Made by a program: the position numbers and the translations under genes
Assembly: GCA_029204225.1 (NCBI GenBank)
Contig: CM055101.1
Coordinates: 7,873,316 to 7,937,315, forward strand
Direction: 5' to 3'
Source of the DNA: Diphasiastrum complanatum
Taxonomy: Eukaryota > Streptophyta > Lycopodiopsida > Lycopodiales > Lycopodiaceae
DNA length: 64,000 nt
Part shown: in pieces, positions 9,577 to 19,844 of the stretch
How the letters are laid out: the number at the start of each line of letters is the position of its first letter
Position numbering within the stretch: position 1 is the first letter of the stretch
Notes under the pieces: generated by a model
The model's input: the letters and a program-made list of their open reading frames with translations, nothing else
Told to the model about the DNA's origin: nothing
The model's database searches: none

Positions 9577-11322
9577 TCATGGGCTTCCTCCATGCTTGAT
9601 GATGATCTTTGCTTTGAAAGTTCCACTTGCATGATGGATGCACATAAATAGAGAAATCTGAGGCTTCCAAGCCTCATAAGGATCATGGAGATCAAGAAAA
9701 TAAGATGTGAAACAATGATGATTATCATGCTTTCTAGCTTGACTAGTCCACATACAATGAACTATATCCATGATGGATCTAATCTTGATATCAAAGACTA
9801 TCTTGATCTTTTTTAGGCTAGTTACTCTCTCAAGGATGTAAGTGTCCACTTTGGATGCTTCACTTAATCTCAAGAGCATTTTACAATTTGCCTCAAAACA
9901 TGTGAAAACATGATTTTCAAAAAAGTGAGTACCAAGATCAATCTTGTTCTTACTAGAACCAAGAGCATACTTTTGACAATACAATATCTTGCTTTCAAAA
10001 AGTATTGGAAACACATCTAAGTCAATAATGACAAGAAACATGTCCATACCATAAGCATCATACAAATCTAGTATAGCTTTTCTTGAACTTTGAGATCCAA
10101 AAAATTCAATGAAGCAAGATAGCATTTCAAGCAAAGGAAGAGAAACATATATGAATGTGTTGTAGAAGATACAACATGAAAGATGCCCCTCTTTGCCATG
10201 TAAGGTGAGCCATAAAGACTCGGCCATGCATCTTGAAGATCTTCTCAAAATTATATGAAGAAGAAACTCCTCCTCACACCTTGGCCCCATCATAACTTGA
10301 ATACCTTCAAAAAAGATAACTTGTGATGCTTCTTGAGAAGCCTTGATCTTGGCCACTTCCAAGATTGAATCTTCATGCAATATGACATCTCTATTCACAA
10401 TCACTTTTGAAATAGAGAGTGTAAAGACATTAAAGGCCTCCTTGATGGATGAGTATCCAATCATGATCCATGAGCTTGGATCATCCTTTCTCCTTGTTTC
10501 CAAGGGAATATGTGCAAAGAAAGCACTACCAAGTTCACTAAGGTGATCAATCTTAGGCTTCATCTTGAGTAAAACTTCATATGGTGCTATTCCTTCAAGA
10601 GCTCCAATACTCCTCAAATCTTTCATCTTCAATGAGAATTTATTCTCAACATATGCTTTGAATAATAAGGAATAATCATACACCATAATACTTGAAGAGA
10701 GAAGATATGTGCATCTTGTGTGATCCTCCTCCTTTGAAATATTGGACATATAAGAAACATCAAGAGAGTTTGCACTCTCACTTAGATCCAATTTGTAGAT
10801 GCGTTCAAATCTTGATCCATATGCAAGGATCTCACCATCCTTCTTGATCACACAATTGTCAATATTGAAATTGACATCAAAGCGACTATCAAGAAGTTGG
10901 CCAGCACTTAAGATGTTCTTTGTAAGCTTTGGGACAAAAAGAACATTGTTGAGAAAGAGATCTTTGGAAGATGCAAGCTTCAAGGGAATAATCCCTACTC
11001 CTTCAATATTGCACTCATGCTTACTTGCAATGTATATGGTCTTCTTGACTCCATCATAAGGCATAATAGACGAAAAAAAGTGCTTGGAGCCACACATATG
11101 TGAAGATGCTCCACTATCAATATACCATGAGTCATCCTTGTTGAAGGTGGAAGAGGAGAAGCTTGATGCCATAAGAGACCCTTGTCCATCACTTGCAATA
11201 TAGTCTTCTTTCTCATTGGTGATGTTGGCTTGATTGAGTTGATTCTTCTTCTTGAAGCAATTGGTGGCATAATGGCCTTTCTTGCCACAATAAAAGCACT
11301 TGATCTTCTTCTTCTTGAGATT
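9577..11322 (-). CDS. Element D: zinc knuckle-protease-integrase scrap-unknown tail (open frame)
   Basis: Open from the stop at 11323-11325 to 9577; the first Met, at 11172, gives 531 residues. Upstream of it, in the same frame, is an intact CCHC knuckle (CFYCGKKGHYATNC, 11257-11298). Protease: DSWYIDSGASSHMCG (DSGA catalytic motif near 11118) and VLFVPKLTKNILSAGQLL. About 45 residues later comes a typical copia integrase C-terminal subdomain (GIAPYEVLLKMKPKIDHLS; IMIGYSSIKEAFNVF; VIVNRDVILHE), but the HHCC and DDE core is missing. The last 250 or so residues match nothing I recognise. They include NCKMLLRLSEASKVDTYILE and SYFLDLHDPYEAWK, which have look-alikes in elements E and H. An open frame this long in a non-autonomous element is unusual. 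Confidence 0.7.
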   Translation of the reverse strand, partial: NLKKKKIKCFYCGKKGHYATNCFKKKNQLNQANITNEKEDYIASDGQGSLMASSFSSSTFNKDDSWYIDSGASSHMCGSKHFFSSIMPYDGVKKTIYIASKHECNIEGVGIIPLKLASSKDLFLNNVLFVPKLTKNILSAGQLLDSRFDVNFNIDNCVIKKDGEILAYGSRFERIYKLDLSESANSLDVSYMSNISKEEDHTRCTYLLSSSIMVYDYSLLFKAYVENKFSLKMKDLRSIGALEGIAPYEVLLKMKPKIDHLSELGSAFFAHIPLETRRKDDPSSWIMIGYSSIKEAFNVFTLSISKVIVNRDVILHEDSILEVAKIKASQEASQVIFFEGIQVMMGPRCEEEFLLHIILRRSSRCMAESLWLTLHGKEGHLSCCIFYNTFIYVSLPLLEMLSCFIEFFGSQSSRKAILDLYDAYGMDMFLVIIDLDVFPILFESKILYCQKYALGSSKNKIDLGTHFFENHVFTCFEANCKMLLRLSEASKVDTYILERVTSLKKIKIVFDIKIRSIMDIVHCMWTSQARKHDNHHCFTSYFLDLHDPYEAWKPQISLFMCIHHASGTFKAKIIIKHGGSP

Positions 11323-11598
11323 TTAATTAGAAGCATGAGAGGTATCCTCCTCCTCCTCTCCATCTTGGTCTTTAGCTTTGTCATTAGAGAAGTGATGGTG
11401 TTTCTTCTTACTCCTCTCTTTGTGCTTGGCAAATAGAACTTTGCCATCATCATGATTGAGTGATAGCTTGTCCATCCTCAAGAGTTTGTACTCTTGTCTT
11501 GATTCTTCAGAAATAAGCACACTTTGAAGGGCCTCCAAACTTGGTAGCTCCTCCTTAATGGCATAGGATTGGACAAGGTTGTCATATTCGCCTTTCAA
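11323..11598 (-). pseudogene. Element D: gag C-terminal part
   Basis: Gag UBN2 end: DNLVQSYAIKEELPSLEAL and LISEESRQEYKLLRMDKLS, then a charged linker. It is in the same frame as the knuckle-protease frame and separated from it only by one TAA at 11323-11325. The sister sequence at 55240-55530 reads from gag to knuckle as well, but with a frame change. The stop may be a point mutation or a readthrough site. Confidence 0.75.
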
Positions 11599-11762
11599 GC
11601 CATTGAGAATGACTTGGACTAGCTCACTTTGATTGATTGAGTCACCAATACATGCAAGCTCCCTATGAATATCCTTGACTCTAAAAACATAATTAGATGC
11701 ACTCTCATCACTCTTTGGAAGATTTGATTTCTAAGAGTGAGGAGCCTAGAGGTGTTCTTAGC

Positions 11763-12053
11763 CTAATAGATGGACTTGAGACAATCCCAAGCTTCCTTGG
11801 ATGTAGAACAATCACCAATCTCCCTCAATATCTCATTAGAGACATTCATCTTAATGTAGTGGAGAGCCATCCTAGCTCTCTTCTTGTATTTTTGTACTTC
11901 TTTAAGGACTTGAGGCTCCTCCTCAATCCCAAGTACAATGTCCATCACATCTTGGAGTATCAAGATGGACTCCATCCTCAACTTCCATATTGAATAACTG
12001 GAAGTAGACAATCTCTCACTTGGTTGCAACAAGTATGAACTCATTGAAGTCAT
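11763..12053 (-). pseudogene. Element D: gag N-terminal part
   Basis: Starts MTSMSSYLLQPSERLSTSSY, then SIWKLRMESILILQDVMDIV (the copia Gag N-terminal motif) and UBN2 motif KMNVSNEILREIGDCSTSKE. It is in a different frame from the downstream gag part, so there is a frameshift between 11760 and 11600. The ATG at 12053 is the natural Gag start, shortly after the leader. Confidence 0.75.
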
Positions 12054-12796
12054 GTAAAGTGGAGATAAATAAAAGTGATGAACAAAAAATGGTGCTTCTC
12101 TCTCACTATAGGATCCAATAATGGTGTGCTACCATCTCTTATGCAAGATCTTGCAACAAACTGTGAGATGATTCTCACTAGCTATCTCAATCTCTCCAAA
12201 ACTAGATCTACTTCACATCAAATGATGGAGTATTGGCAAAGTTAGGATCAAACACTCTTAGCACGTGTGAAATACACTAAGAAAACAAATTTGACTCAAA
12301 TACAATGATATTGCATAAACAAAATGGCTAAGATCTCAAAACAGTGCCTAGATCACATATAGATGAGATTGGTAAGCATTCAATTGTGATTTTGGATCAA
12401 ACAAGAAATATCTTGACCAAACCAAATGTGTCCACCAAGATCTAGGTGCCCTATCTAACCCTATTCAAAATCTTATAACTTTTGATTGGCTCAACCAAAT
12501 GGAATGAAACTGATTGCATCAAAAACTAGACAAAAATAGCTTCAAAACAAGCTATCTAGCAAGATTTTTGGATCAACCATGAAAGAGAACTCCCAAACTG
12601 AAATTGGATGTTCCTCACACGTGTTTGAGAACCTGATTTCGTACAGTACCAGGTCAGACCCAATCAATGCCCTATTGATCTCTTTTGATCCTAAATTGGA
12701 CAAGATAGCTAGGAAAATGGACCTTGACGATTTCTAGCTCAAGATTGATGAATAGTTTTCAATTAAATGGATCAAAATGCATGGTAACCTTAGGTA
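12054..12796 (-). other. Untranslated leader of element D
   Basis: Between primer site and Gag start; about 740 bp with no credible reading frame. Such leaders usually hold packaging and dimerisation signals, but none can be identified by eye. Confidence 0.55.
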
Positions 12797-12809
12797 GGCT
12801 CTGATACCA
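12797..12809 (-). other. Primer-binding site of element D
   Basis: GGCTCTGATACCA on the plus strand is complementary to initiator tRNA-Met and abuts the 5' LTR edge at 12810 without a spacer. Confidence 0.9.
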
Positions 12810-13630
12810 TGTTGATTTCACACGTGTGGAGTGTCCACAACATGTACTTGTGATCTCCTAAGGTGTGTAGATGCACCAAGATCAAGACTAGATTGAGATT
12901 CAAGATCTATCTTTGATTCCATGGCAAAAACACACTACTACATGCATTCAATCACTCCCAACTCTCACTCACACGTGTGGGAAGTGTTCCAAAAGTAATC
13001 TAAGTAAAAACAAGCTGCTCTCCTCGGGTAGAGAGAGAAAATCATCAATAGCTCTCGGGTAGAGAGAGAAAGCTAGAAAATCACTTACACTCAAAATCCA
13101 CTCAATCTCAAAATCAATTAGATCCAAATGAGTACAATGATACTAATAGATTCATGAGCTACCACTATGCTTAACTATGATTGGACCACACTTTGCCACC
13201 TCTTAATCCTATTGGACCATTGATCCATGCACCTCTAAATTCTATTGGTCCATTTTCAGCCAAACCTCAAATTCTATTGGACCACTCATGGTTCCACCTC
13301 TAAATCCTATTGGACCTCTTAAACTTCATAAAAAAAAAGCATTACACTTGTCTACACTCTAATTGGCACAAGTTTGGCCTCCTACTCTATTTTTGGCTCA
13401 ATAGTGGCATTACAAGTGGAAATGGATAATTTGCCATCTATGCCAAATTTGACCCTATCAACATCCTACACCTAAATGCTTGACTATGAAATTCTATGAG
13501 ACCCCTATATCAAACATTTTTATTTACTTTACAATTCTCCACACATGGGAATATCCTCCACACATGTGAGATTCACATACAAACTTCTATCATAAACAAT
13601 ACCAAGCTAGATTTTCGCCAATTTCTCACA
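12810..13630 (-). repeat. 5' LTR of element D (821 bp)
   Basis: Same edges as the 3' LTR; CACACGTGTG at 12819-12828. It has a 3-bp deletion relative to its partner (GAGGAGTAC versus GAGTAC) and scattered substitutions. Confidence 0.9.
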
Positions 13631-13635
13631 GTTCT

Positions 13636-13944
13636 AAAGAGACGCAATAGAAGTTCAGAACCGACATTTGACGGTTCGTAAGCGACATTGAGGGTGAAGA
13701 ACATTCCTATAAGGATAACAGTATGTGCCATTGTACATACGCATTTCTACGCAAAGTTGAGTATCAATAGAGAGCGAAGAGCAAGTTCTTATAGCTTGAA
13801 CATTCTTTCCTTCTGTTATCTCTCACATAACTACTTCTTATCATTTGTGCGAACACACACTGTATGCTCTGTGGTTGATTGTGATACTGTTCTATTTGCG
13901 TCACGCACATTTCTTAAGTTGTACTGAATTTCAGTTACTCTAAC
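13636..13944 (+). promoter_or_regulatory. V-block intergenic segment, continued after D insertion
   Basis: Continues 8347-8542. It matches 44745-45053 closely, including an inverted pair GAACCGACATTTGACGGTTC. It ends at the ATG of a short frame beginning MDFQTTPTSNNS. Confidence 0.4.
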
Positions 13945-14270
13945 ATGGATTTTCAGACGACACCAACAAGTAATAATTCTGACTAATGTGCGCAGGGAAT
14001 TAGCCGAAGCGGTTAAACATAACTTCTAGCAGAAACTTCTTCAACTCTGAATGAGCTATGTGTTCAGATAATGAAATTGATTGAGGCTCTGTCTTGTTTG
14101 CTTCCTGCGATAAGAACTAATTCTCTGTGTTTGATTAAGAAGAATTTTTAGCTAATGTGATTCTGCTTGATGAATCTAATTGCTAGTTGCTGCCAGTTCT
14201 GACTGTTTTCTTGATGCCTGAAGAGCTTGAAAGATAAAGTTATTCTTACAATTACAAACCGTCGCTATAG
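13945..14270 (+). pseudogene. Unidentified reading frame starting MDFQTTPTSNNS, copy 1
   Basis: ATG at 13945. After an early stop and frame change the same stretch can be read as NVRRELAEAVKHNF, then NELCVQIM and ALSCLLPAI. The copy at 45054 onward has the same order with other lesions. It looks like the N-terminus of a helical protein. No family recognised. It is placed downstream of the V-block promoter-like segment. Confidence 0.3.
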
Positions 14271-14510
14271 TATTCATCGTGAAATTTATACACTCTAGTA
14301 TATTTATCATCATACATACATTTACCATGCAAAAGATGAGATTATTCTCTCTCTTGGGGAACGATCAAACCTTTTATACTACGTAATTAATTGATTTTGT
14401 AGAAATCTATAACGACTAGGCCACCACAGTTGAATGGTTGATCGTTTGAATGCTTGGCCTCTTGGATCTGATAGCTTCTTGGCTATGTCAGATTATGACA
14501 AGATAGGTAG

Positions 14511-14522
14511 GCTCTGATAGCA
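14511..14522 (-). other. Decayed primer-binding site of element C, copy 1
   Basis: GCTCTGATAGCA beside LTR C (expected GCTCTGATACCA). The second copy keeps the intact GCTCTGATACCA at 45698-45709. About 240 bp of C 5' internal sequence (14280-14510) lies inside it. Confidence 0.7.
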
Positions 14523-14523
14523 T

Positions 14524-15493
14524 TGATGACAAATTTTCCTGTGCAGTCGCAGTCGCGAAAGCGAAACAATCGATTCAATGCAATTCGGATGGAGTTCCGA
14601 TGCGATCGCTAGACACTGCCAGCTGAATCGCTCCTACAGTCCTCCAGAATGTAGTCAGGCATTGCTAATCTACATTTATAGATTAATATAGCATTCAACA
14701 AAGTTTCAACCAATGTGCAGAATTAAATGAATGAGATAATTAGACACGTAAATTACAACAGACACATTTGCATTCAAGATCATACACTATAAAATGACAT
14801 GTGCACAATGGCTACAAGATCATCTATTAGTTTTCTCTCTGATTCTTCAAGCACTACATGCGAATCCACATAGTGCATTGGCGTGAGAGAAATACAGTTC
14901 TCTCACGAGTGATTGTCTCGCTTACTAGCGGACTGTTGGATCTTCATATCCTAGACAAAATTGTCTTGCACGCAGGCGAACATGTATTTTGTGTTTGCAT
15001 CTTCTTGCTTACTAGCATCAGACTAGTTTTCTGTATCTGTATATCTATCAAGTATCATCCAGTAAGTATATAGTCGCTCTGTGTGACTTTTAGATTAGAG
15101 TATTTAAGCATCTACAACTAATCAGAAAATTACAAGAGTGGCAGATTAGCCACGACCTAGAGTGTATCTGCTGATGTCATGCCATCAGATCAGATATCCG
15201 TACTTCTTGGTACTTGCATGATCTTGCTGGCACTCTTTGGAGCGTTAGGACAGAAAAGAGTTTCGTGCCGTTTTTCGTGTCGCATCATTTTTTTCGTTTA
15301 TGTCGTCTGACTTTCTCATGCTGGACCGCAAAAGATTCTCGTTCGCAAATCTTTCGCGTTCGTGTCTTCTCGTCAGGTGTTCGCAAATCTTTTATGTTTC
15401 GTATCTCTTGACTTTTGTGTTCGCGAACATTTTTGTCAGGTAGAGAGCTAAAAGCTAGCAAGGCTTTGTAAACAGAAACGTTTTGTTTTTTCA
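14524..15493 (-). repeat. LTR C, copy 1, 5' LTR (970 bp)
   Basis: Same LTR as 4103-5088, flanked on its outer side by AGCTT (15494-15498), identical to the AGCTT at 4098-4102. The pair delimits a full C insertion of about 11.4 kb that has been swollen by internal insertions. Confidence 0.85.
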
Positions 15494-15498
15494 AGCTT

Positions 15499-15920
15499 TA
15501 CCAAACTACAATAGCCACATTGACTTAGATCAAATAAATGAATGTTTAATAGGTTTCAAAGAAAATCATGAAAGGAGCGAAACAATTAGGCATCTGAGAT
15601 AGCCATGTTTCCTTTGAGATTAGACATTCGGAATTGAGTGAGCGTCAATTGTGAAAGAAAATTATCAAAAAGCATTTGTAGTGGAATACACATAAGAAAA
15701 TAGAGAATCTGAATTAAGCTTATTGTAAATACAATGATCAAATTATGATCTTGTGCCCAAAAATGGTTCACAATAGTGGTGCACTATGTGCAGTGATCTT
15801 ACTTAGCTAGCTACAGATTAAATAACTGTCTCTATTCCTTGAATAGCTTTCACTCTCTCAGATATCTCTAATTTTGAGAAATCAGATAATTAAGACACAA
15901 TGGAGTTCGTGCAGGAACTC
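15499..15920 (-). repeat. Outer part of LTR A, copy 1
   Basis: Follows the right-hand AGCTT, so it should be the continuation of LTR A from 4102. It has no reading frame and LTR-like low-complexity composition. The exact outer border is not clear; it lies before the CACTA remnant. Confidence 0.4.
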
Positions 15921-15929
15921 TGATTCACT

Positions 15930-17140
15930 CTTCTCCAGTCAAAGTTAGATCTTCCATTTCATTCTCAACATATGCATTTTCAAATACATGTCTTGAGCGT
16001 GGCTTAATTTGAACAACATACCACCAATTTTCGTTTAGTTGGTCTGGTTGAAAAAACACTTGCACATTTAGCAATGTGAGGATTAGATATTAGTTATGAT
16101 CATATTTTAATTCACAATAAATAGATGTAATGAAAAAGTAGTGTATATGATTAATATAACACAGATCACAATTGACAAAAAGAAAAAATGTGAAATTCAT
16201 GCACACCTATTCACAATGATGAGGCAACACCAATGTGTCTGAAAAGTCCATGCTTAATGTCTTGGTTGAATTGATAGCAAAAAATACACTATGATCTGTT
16301 TTTACAGTTGCATTTGACCCTCTATAGTTGATTTTGAACCATTTCACGTCAAACAACAAATATTTACCCATTTCACCAAAACACACCTCATATATGGCTT
16401 GTATGGTTCCTACATACTCAAGCTCTCTAGAAATTGAACTTTGATCTCGAACACTACTTTGACTTTCTTGATGGAAGGATGCCATCACACCACAATCATA
16501 AGTTCGTCGTTTCATACCAATTGATTCAATGTGATGATGACGACCATATGCCCACATTGCACTATACTTTCAATATTGTCACATGTTGATTATAATTAAA
16601 ACAATAATCAATCATCATAAAAACCTTCCAATCACATCCTCTTGCAAATTTCCATTCTGTGTCAAATATGAATTGTCCCTTTGATCTTGCTTGTTGGAGT
16701 GTATCAACCATCTAGTCTATGGTTTCTGGTTGGGCAATGGCTCAAGATCATGTGAAGGTGCAGCTTGACCTCTACGCCTATTGCGTCGGTGTCAATTTCT
16801 AGTCAATACCCTTTTTTTTTTCTTGTTCATATAATTCCAACCACTTATCCATTACTCTTGAATTATATAGCATGAAGTTGATAAATTTTCTCTCAAAAAA
16901 GGTGTCATTTTTTTAAGACTACCCATACCTTGAGGTTTTTCACCTTTCACCTCATTGCTTTCCTCATCATGCCATAGTCGTGGAGCAAATGGATCTATTT
17001 GAAACAAAACTTCGATAACATAGAACAGATATTCTTGCACTACCCATCTCTTTGACATGCTTCCCTATGGCCTTGCCTTTTGATGCACAAAATCTTTTAG
17101 CACTTGCATGAATTTCTCCAAGAAAAACATCCACCTACAG
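15930..17140 (-). pseudogene. CACTA (En/Spm) transposase remnant: DUF4218 and DUF4216 regions
   Basis: Minus strand, from 17135: RWMFFLEKFMQVLKDFVHQ and VVQEYLFYVIEVL (DUF4218-like), with an in-frame TAG, then FAPRLWHDEESNEVKG; a frameshift at an A run; then NFMLYNSRVMDKWLELYEQE. At 16557-16207 comes a DUF4216 region (TIQAIYEVCFGEMGKYLLFD, VKWFKINYRGSN, FSDTLVLPHHCE). The expected continuation EQVFF(Q)PD...NWWYVVQIKPRSR appears about 150 bp later (about 16055-15950), so an intron or insertion probably separates them. DUF4218 and DUF4216 lie C-terminal of the TNP2 transposase of plant CACTA elements. No terminal CACTA repeats were found. Confidence 0.75.
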
Positions 17141-17329
17141 AAAATTTTAACACATCAATGAGAGCATTCTGTTATTAATTTAAAAGAATCACACTACATT
17201 CATTGTAACCACTAAAATCAAAATCATGTGTATTGTACCTTGAGTGCACAGAACCGGCAATACCAGCTTCTTGGACCAAGTGCACAAGCAGAAGCACCTG
17301 TATGTCTAGGATAGAAGTTGGAAAATCCC

Positions 17330-17651
17330 TCTCTTATACATGGTTCTCTTTGGGTTCTACTACTCATTGGTGCACTCTCATGATGTTATCTTGCAATTCT
17401 ATGTGTAGAATGATCATTTATTGCTATTTTTGGTTCCACACATGTGAAATACAGTAGGGTACTGTAATTGTACGGACAACAAACATATTTTATGTTTTGG
17501 TTCATGTTTGATCACTATCTCTTAGAGTTTGCATCTCATTTTGTATGTAGATGCTAATTTTTCTACATTGGCAGGATTGTTGGTTTGCTCCTTATTGTAA
17601 CCAAAGATTTGGGACATGGATTGGATCTTGAATGATCTGAAATCCTTCACA
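17330..17651 (+). repeat. Truncated LTR of the element E family
   Basis: Plus-orientation match to the right part of LTR E: TACATGGTTCTCTTTGGGTT, then GTAGAATGATC, ending GATCTGAAATCCTTCACA at 17651. It contains CACACATGTG near 17440. No internal domain adjoins it, so it is a fragment or truncated solo LTR. 17652-18024 holds nothing recognisable. Confidence 0.75.
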
Positions 17652-18024
17652 ATTTACAATGCTATTATATATTGCATCAAATTCTGTATACAATCCTGCT
17701 TTCCAAGCTTTAAATTTTGTGTGCTTATGAATTGTTTAGTAGTGCAGGTTATTATGCGTTGTCAAATAGCTCTCTGTTTCATATATATATTGTAGCGCAA
17801 AGAATTCCCTACTATTATTTCTATCTCGTCCGCGTTTCTAATTTTCATGTGACCTTGTAAGAATGCCCATGCCAACTGCTTGTGACTTCGAGTCCAGCTC
17901 TTGCCAGAATTCATACAATTCTTGTACGTCCCAGAGTTCATCCCGTTTTGCCAAAGTGATGTCGCTCAATCTTGGCAAGAACTTCTAGTCAATATTCCAT
18001 GAATGTTCTACATTTCATAGGAAA

Positions 18025-19206
18025 TGTTGGATTTATCTCCTTTACTCTCCTAAATCCTATGTTAATTTGCCTCCATTCATGCTTCTGTATTTTACTTGTG
18101 TTATCGCACAATCTACATATTTACATGTAAAATAAGACAGGCGAATAAAACGCGACTGTCTGCATAAATACAAGTAAATTTCCACAAGCGAAAAAAAGAC
18201 GAAAAATGTGACACTATGTTTTTACACGTGATTTGTGACAGGCGAAAAAGGCGACACTGCCCTACAAATGCTAAAGGTGCAAATGCTAAAGGAGCCCTTA
18301 TAGAAAAGCGAAGGTTCCCTGTAAATCAATTTTTAAGGCATTTGTCAGAGTGTCGCATTTTTTGCATTTTCGTCAATGTTAATTTCAGCAAAGACTGACG
18401 TCGCGGCCTTCTCACACTCATCCCATGCACTGTGCAATCATATTTGACAACGACAGTAGCCACCCACGATCTTCCACAGACAACACATCCACTTTTGTAC
18501 TTTCTTTATCTGCACACCTGTAAAATTATGTATATATATTGAATACCATCTGCGTATAGCATCAGATCGAAACATCACTGATAATCAAAGACGGACATAG
18601 TAGATGCTTTCACGCATCGATTCTTTCTTCCAGATGTATTGTCAATAATAGGTTTATCACCTTTACAGATTGTGTGATTAGCTTTGTTGAGCACGCAGTT
18701 ACGTCCGCTATTGTTTTGTGCTCACCTGCATTATTGACCTGTATATTTCATTATACTTAATCTGATTATAGCTCTGTTTGTTCTGCGTTCAGATTTGTGT
18801 CAATATTGCAATGCTTTCTACATTCTGTCTGACTTTCTTATTGCTTAATCTGGTACTCTGCTCTTCGCAAATTATTATTAGTCTAGTTGTTCGCGACTAA
18901 TATTTAGTCTTGCCTTTCACGACTAATTCGCGACTGATTATCAGTCTAGCTCTTCGCGAATAATTCGTGACTAATAATTTGTCTAGTTGTTCGCGACAAA
19001 TTATCTTTTTGATGTTTTTGATGCTTAACATTTGGCTACGTAATCAGATTGAAGGTGACTTCTATCACTAATGTTTTGTTCGAGTCGATAGGCGTAGTCA
19101 TGCTTAAGGAGAGTAAGATAGCTTATTTCATTGCGCACGAACACTTTTCTTTTGTGTTCATTTCTATTCGAGCTTTTTTCATTTCTCACACCCCTCTTTC
19201 CCAACA
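18025..19206 (+). repeat. LTR N (5' LTR, about 1182 bp, related to LTR B)
   Basis: Starts TGTTGGATTTATC and ends TTTCCCAACA, directly followed by a primer site. Length and the GCGACACTG/AAATGTGACACT motifs at 18200-18370 are as in LTR B. The 5' edge is set by homology to B, not by a target duplication. Confidence 0.65.
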
Positions 19207-19218
19207 TGGTATCAGAGC
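19207..19218 (+). other. Primer-binding site of element N
   Basis: TGGTATCAGAGC directly after the LTR N end; initiator tRNA-Met type. Confidence 0.9.
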
Positions 19219-19362
19219 TATTTTTTGTAGCCTGATAAGCTTCCACAATAACAAGACTCTACTAGCCGATAGAGTAATTGTCTTCTTGTTTCGTAATCTA
19301 GCAACAGATTTTCATACTTAAGTCACTGATAGTTATTCCTATCACCTAGACTAATCTTCCAC

Positions 19363-19416
19363 ATGGATTCCCAAGGGAAAGCCAGTCCTATCATGGACAA
19401 GCTTGATGGCCACTAG
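19363..19416 (+). pseudogene. Element N gag, first codons only
   Basis: ATG 19363 reads MDSQGKASPIMDKLDGH then stop; LDGH is the start of the usual Gag LDG(H/S)NY motif. The sequence then changes to the inverted gag of element M, so N is truncated after about 17 codons. Confidence 0.55.
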
Positions 19417-19760
19417 CCTCCTCAACATCAACCGTTTCAAACTTAATGCTTGACTTTCCTTCATAGTCAGCCTTCAGTCTCTCCCAGATTTCTTGATTTG
19501 TATTGAATCAATAGTCTTCATCGGTGTCTCTTCAAATCTTTAAAGGCATTGCAATCCATGATGTAGTTTTATCATCTCATCTCTTCCACTCACTTAGTGC
19601 TCGGGCATTTCCTGGTTTTGGTTCTGGATTAGTACCATCCACTAATCCCCACAAACCTTCATCCTTCATGAGCATCTTGATCTTATGCATCCAGAAGCGA
19701 TAATTTGTGCCATCAAACATCAAAGTGTTCTTTTGCATCGATACAACTACCATATTCTCT
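19400..19760 (-). pseudogene. Copia element M: gag N-terminal region
   Basis: Minus strand: LMFDGTNYRFWMHKIKMLMK (DUF4219 Gag motif), LWGLVDGTNPEPKPGNAR and IWERLKADYEG (UBN2). At least two stops interrupt it. It ends at the junction with element N near 19400. Confidence 0.75.
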
Positions 19761-19832
19761 CCTCAAATCTGCCGTACTCAACTGGACACACTAATAACCT
19801 GAATTTACCTAGGCTTTTGCTCTCCTAAGAAA

Positions 19833-19844
19833 GCTCCGATACCA
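19833..19844 (-). other. Primer-binding site of element M (one mismatch)
   Basis: GCTCCGATACCA on the plus strand; one base differs from the initiator tRNA-Met complement. It lies between M gag and the presumed M LTR. Confidence 0.7.

Larger units (their letters stand above)
8548..13630 (-). mobile_element. Element D: complete non-autonomous copia-derived LTR element (5083 bp)
   Basis: Two LTRs (823 and 821 bp), a 5-bp target duplication GTTCT, a tRNA-iMet primer site beside the 5' LTR and a purine tract beside the 3' LTR make this a structurally complete insertion. Internally it has Gag, a zinc knuckle, a protease, a C-terminal scrap of integrase and a long unknown tail. The integrase catalytic core, RT and RNase H are absent. 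By eye the LTRs differ at about 25-35 positions (about 96% identity), so the insertion is not very recent. Its LTR matches 53006-53748, which belongs to an element with RT/RNase H (F). Confidence 0.9.

Noticed and set aside
10343-11059. Plus-strand frames opposite element D coding sequence (also 11182-11436, 25926-26261 and others)
   Set aside because: They are antisense shadows of Gag/protease frames with clear domain motifs on the other strand.
19207-19218. TGGTATCAGAGC and its complements as possible tRNA genes
   Set aside because: They are 12-13 base primer-binding sites beside LTR ends; no cloverleaf surrounds them.
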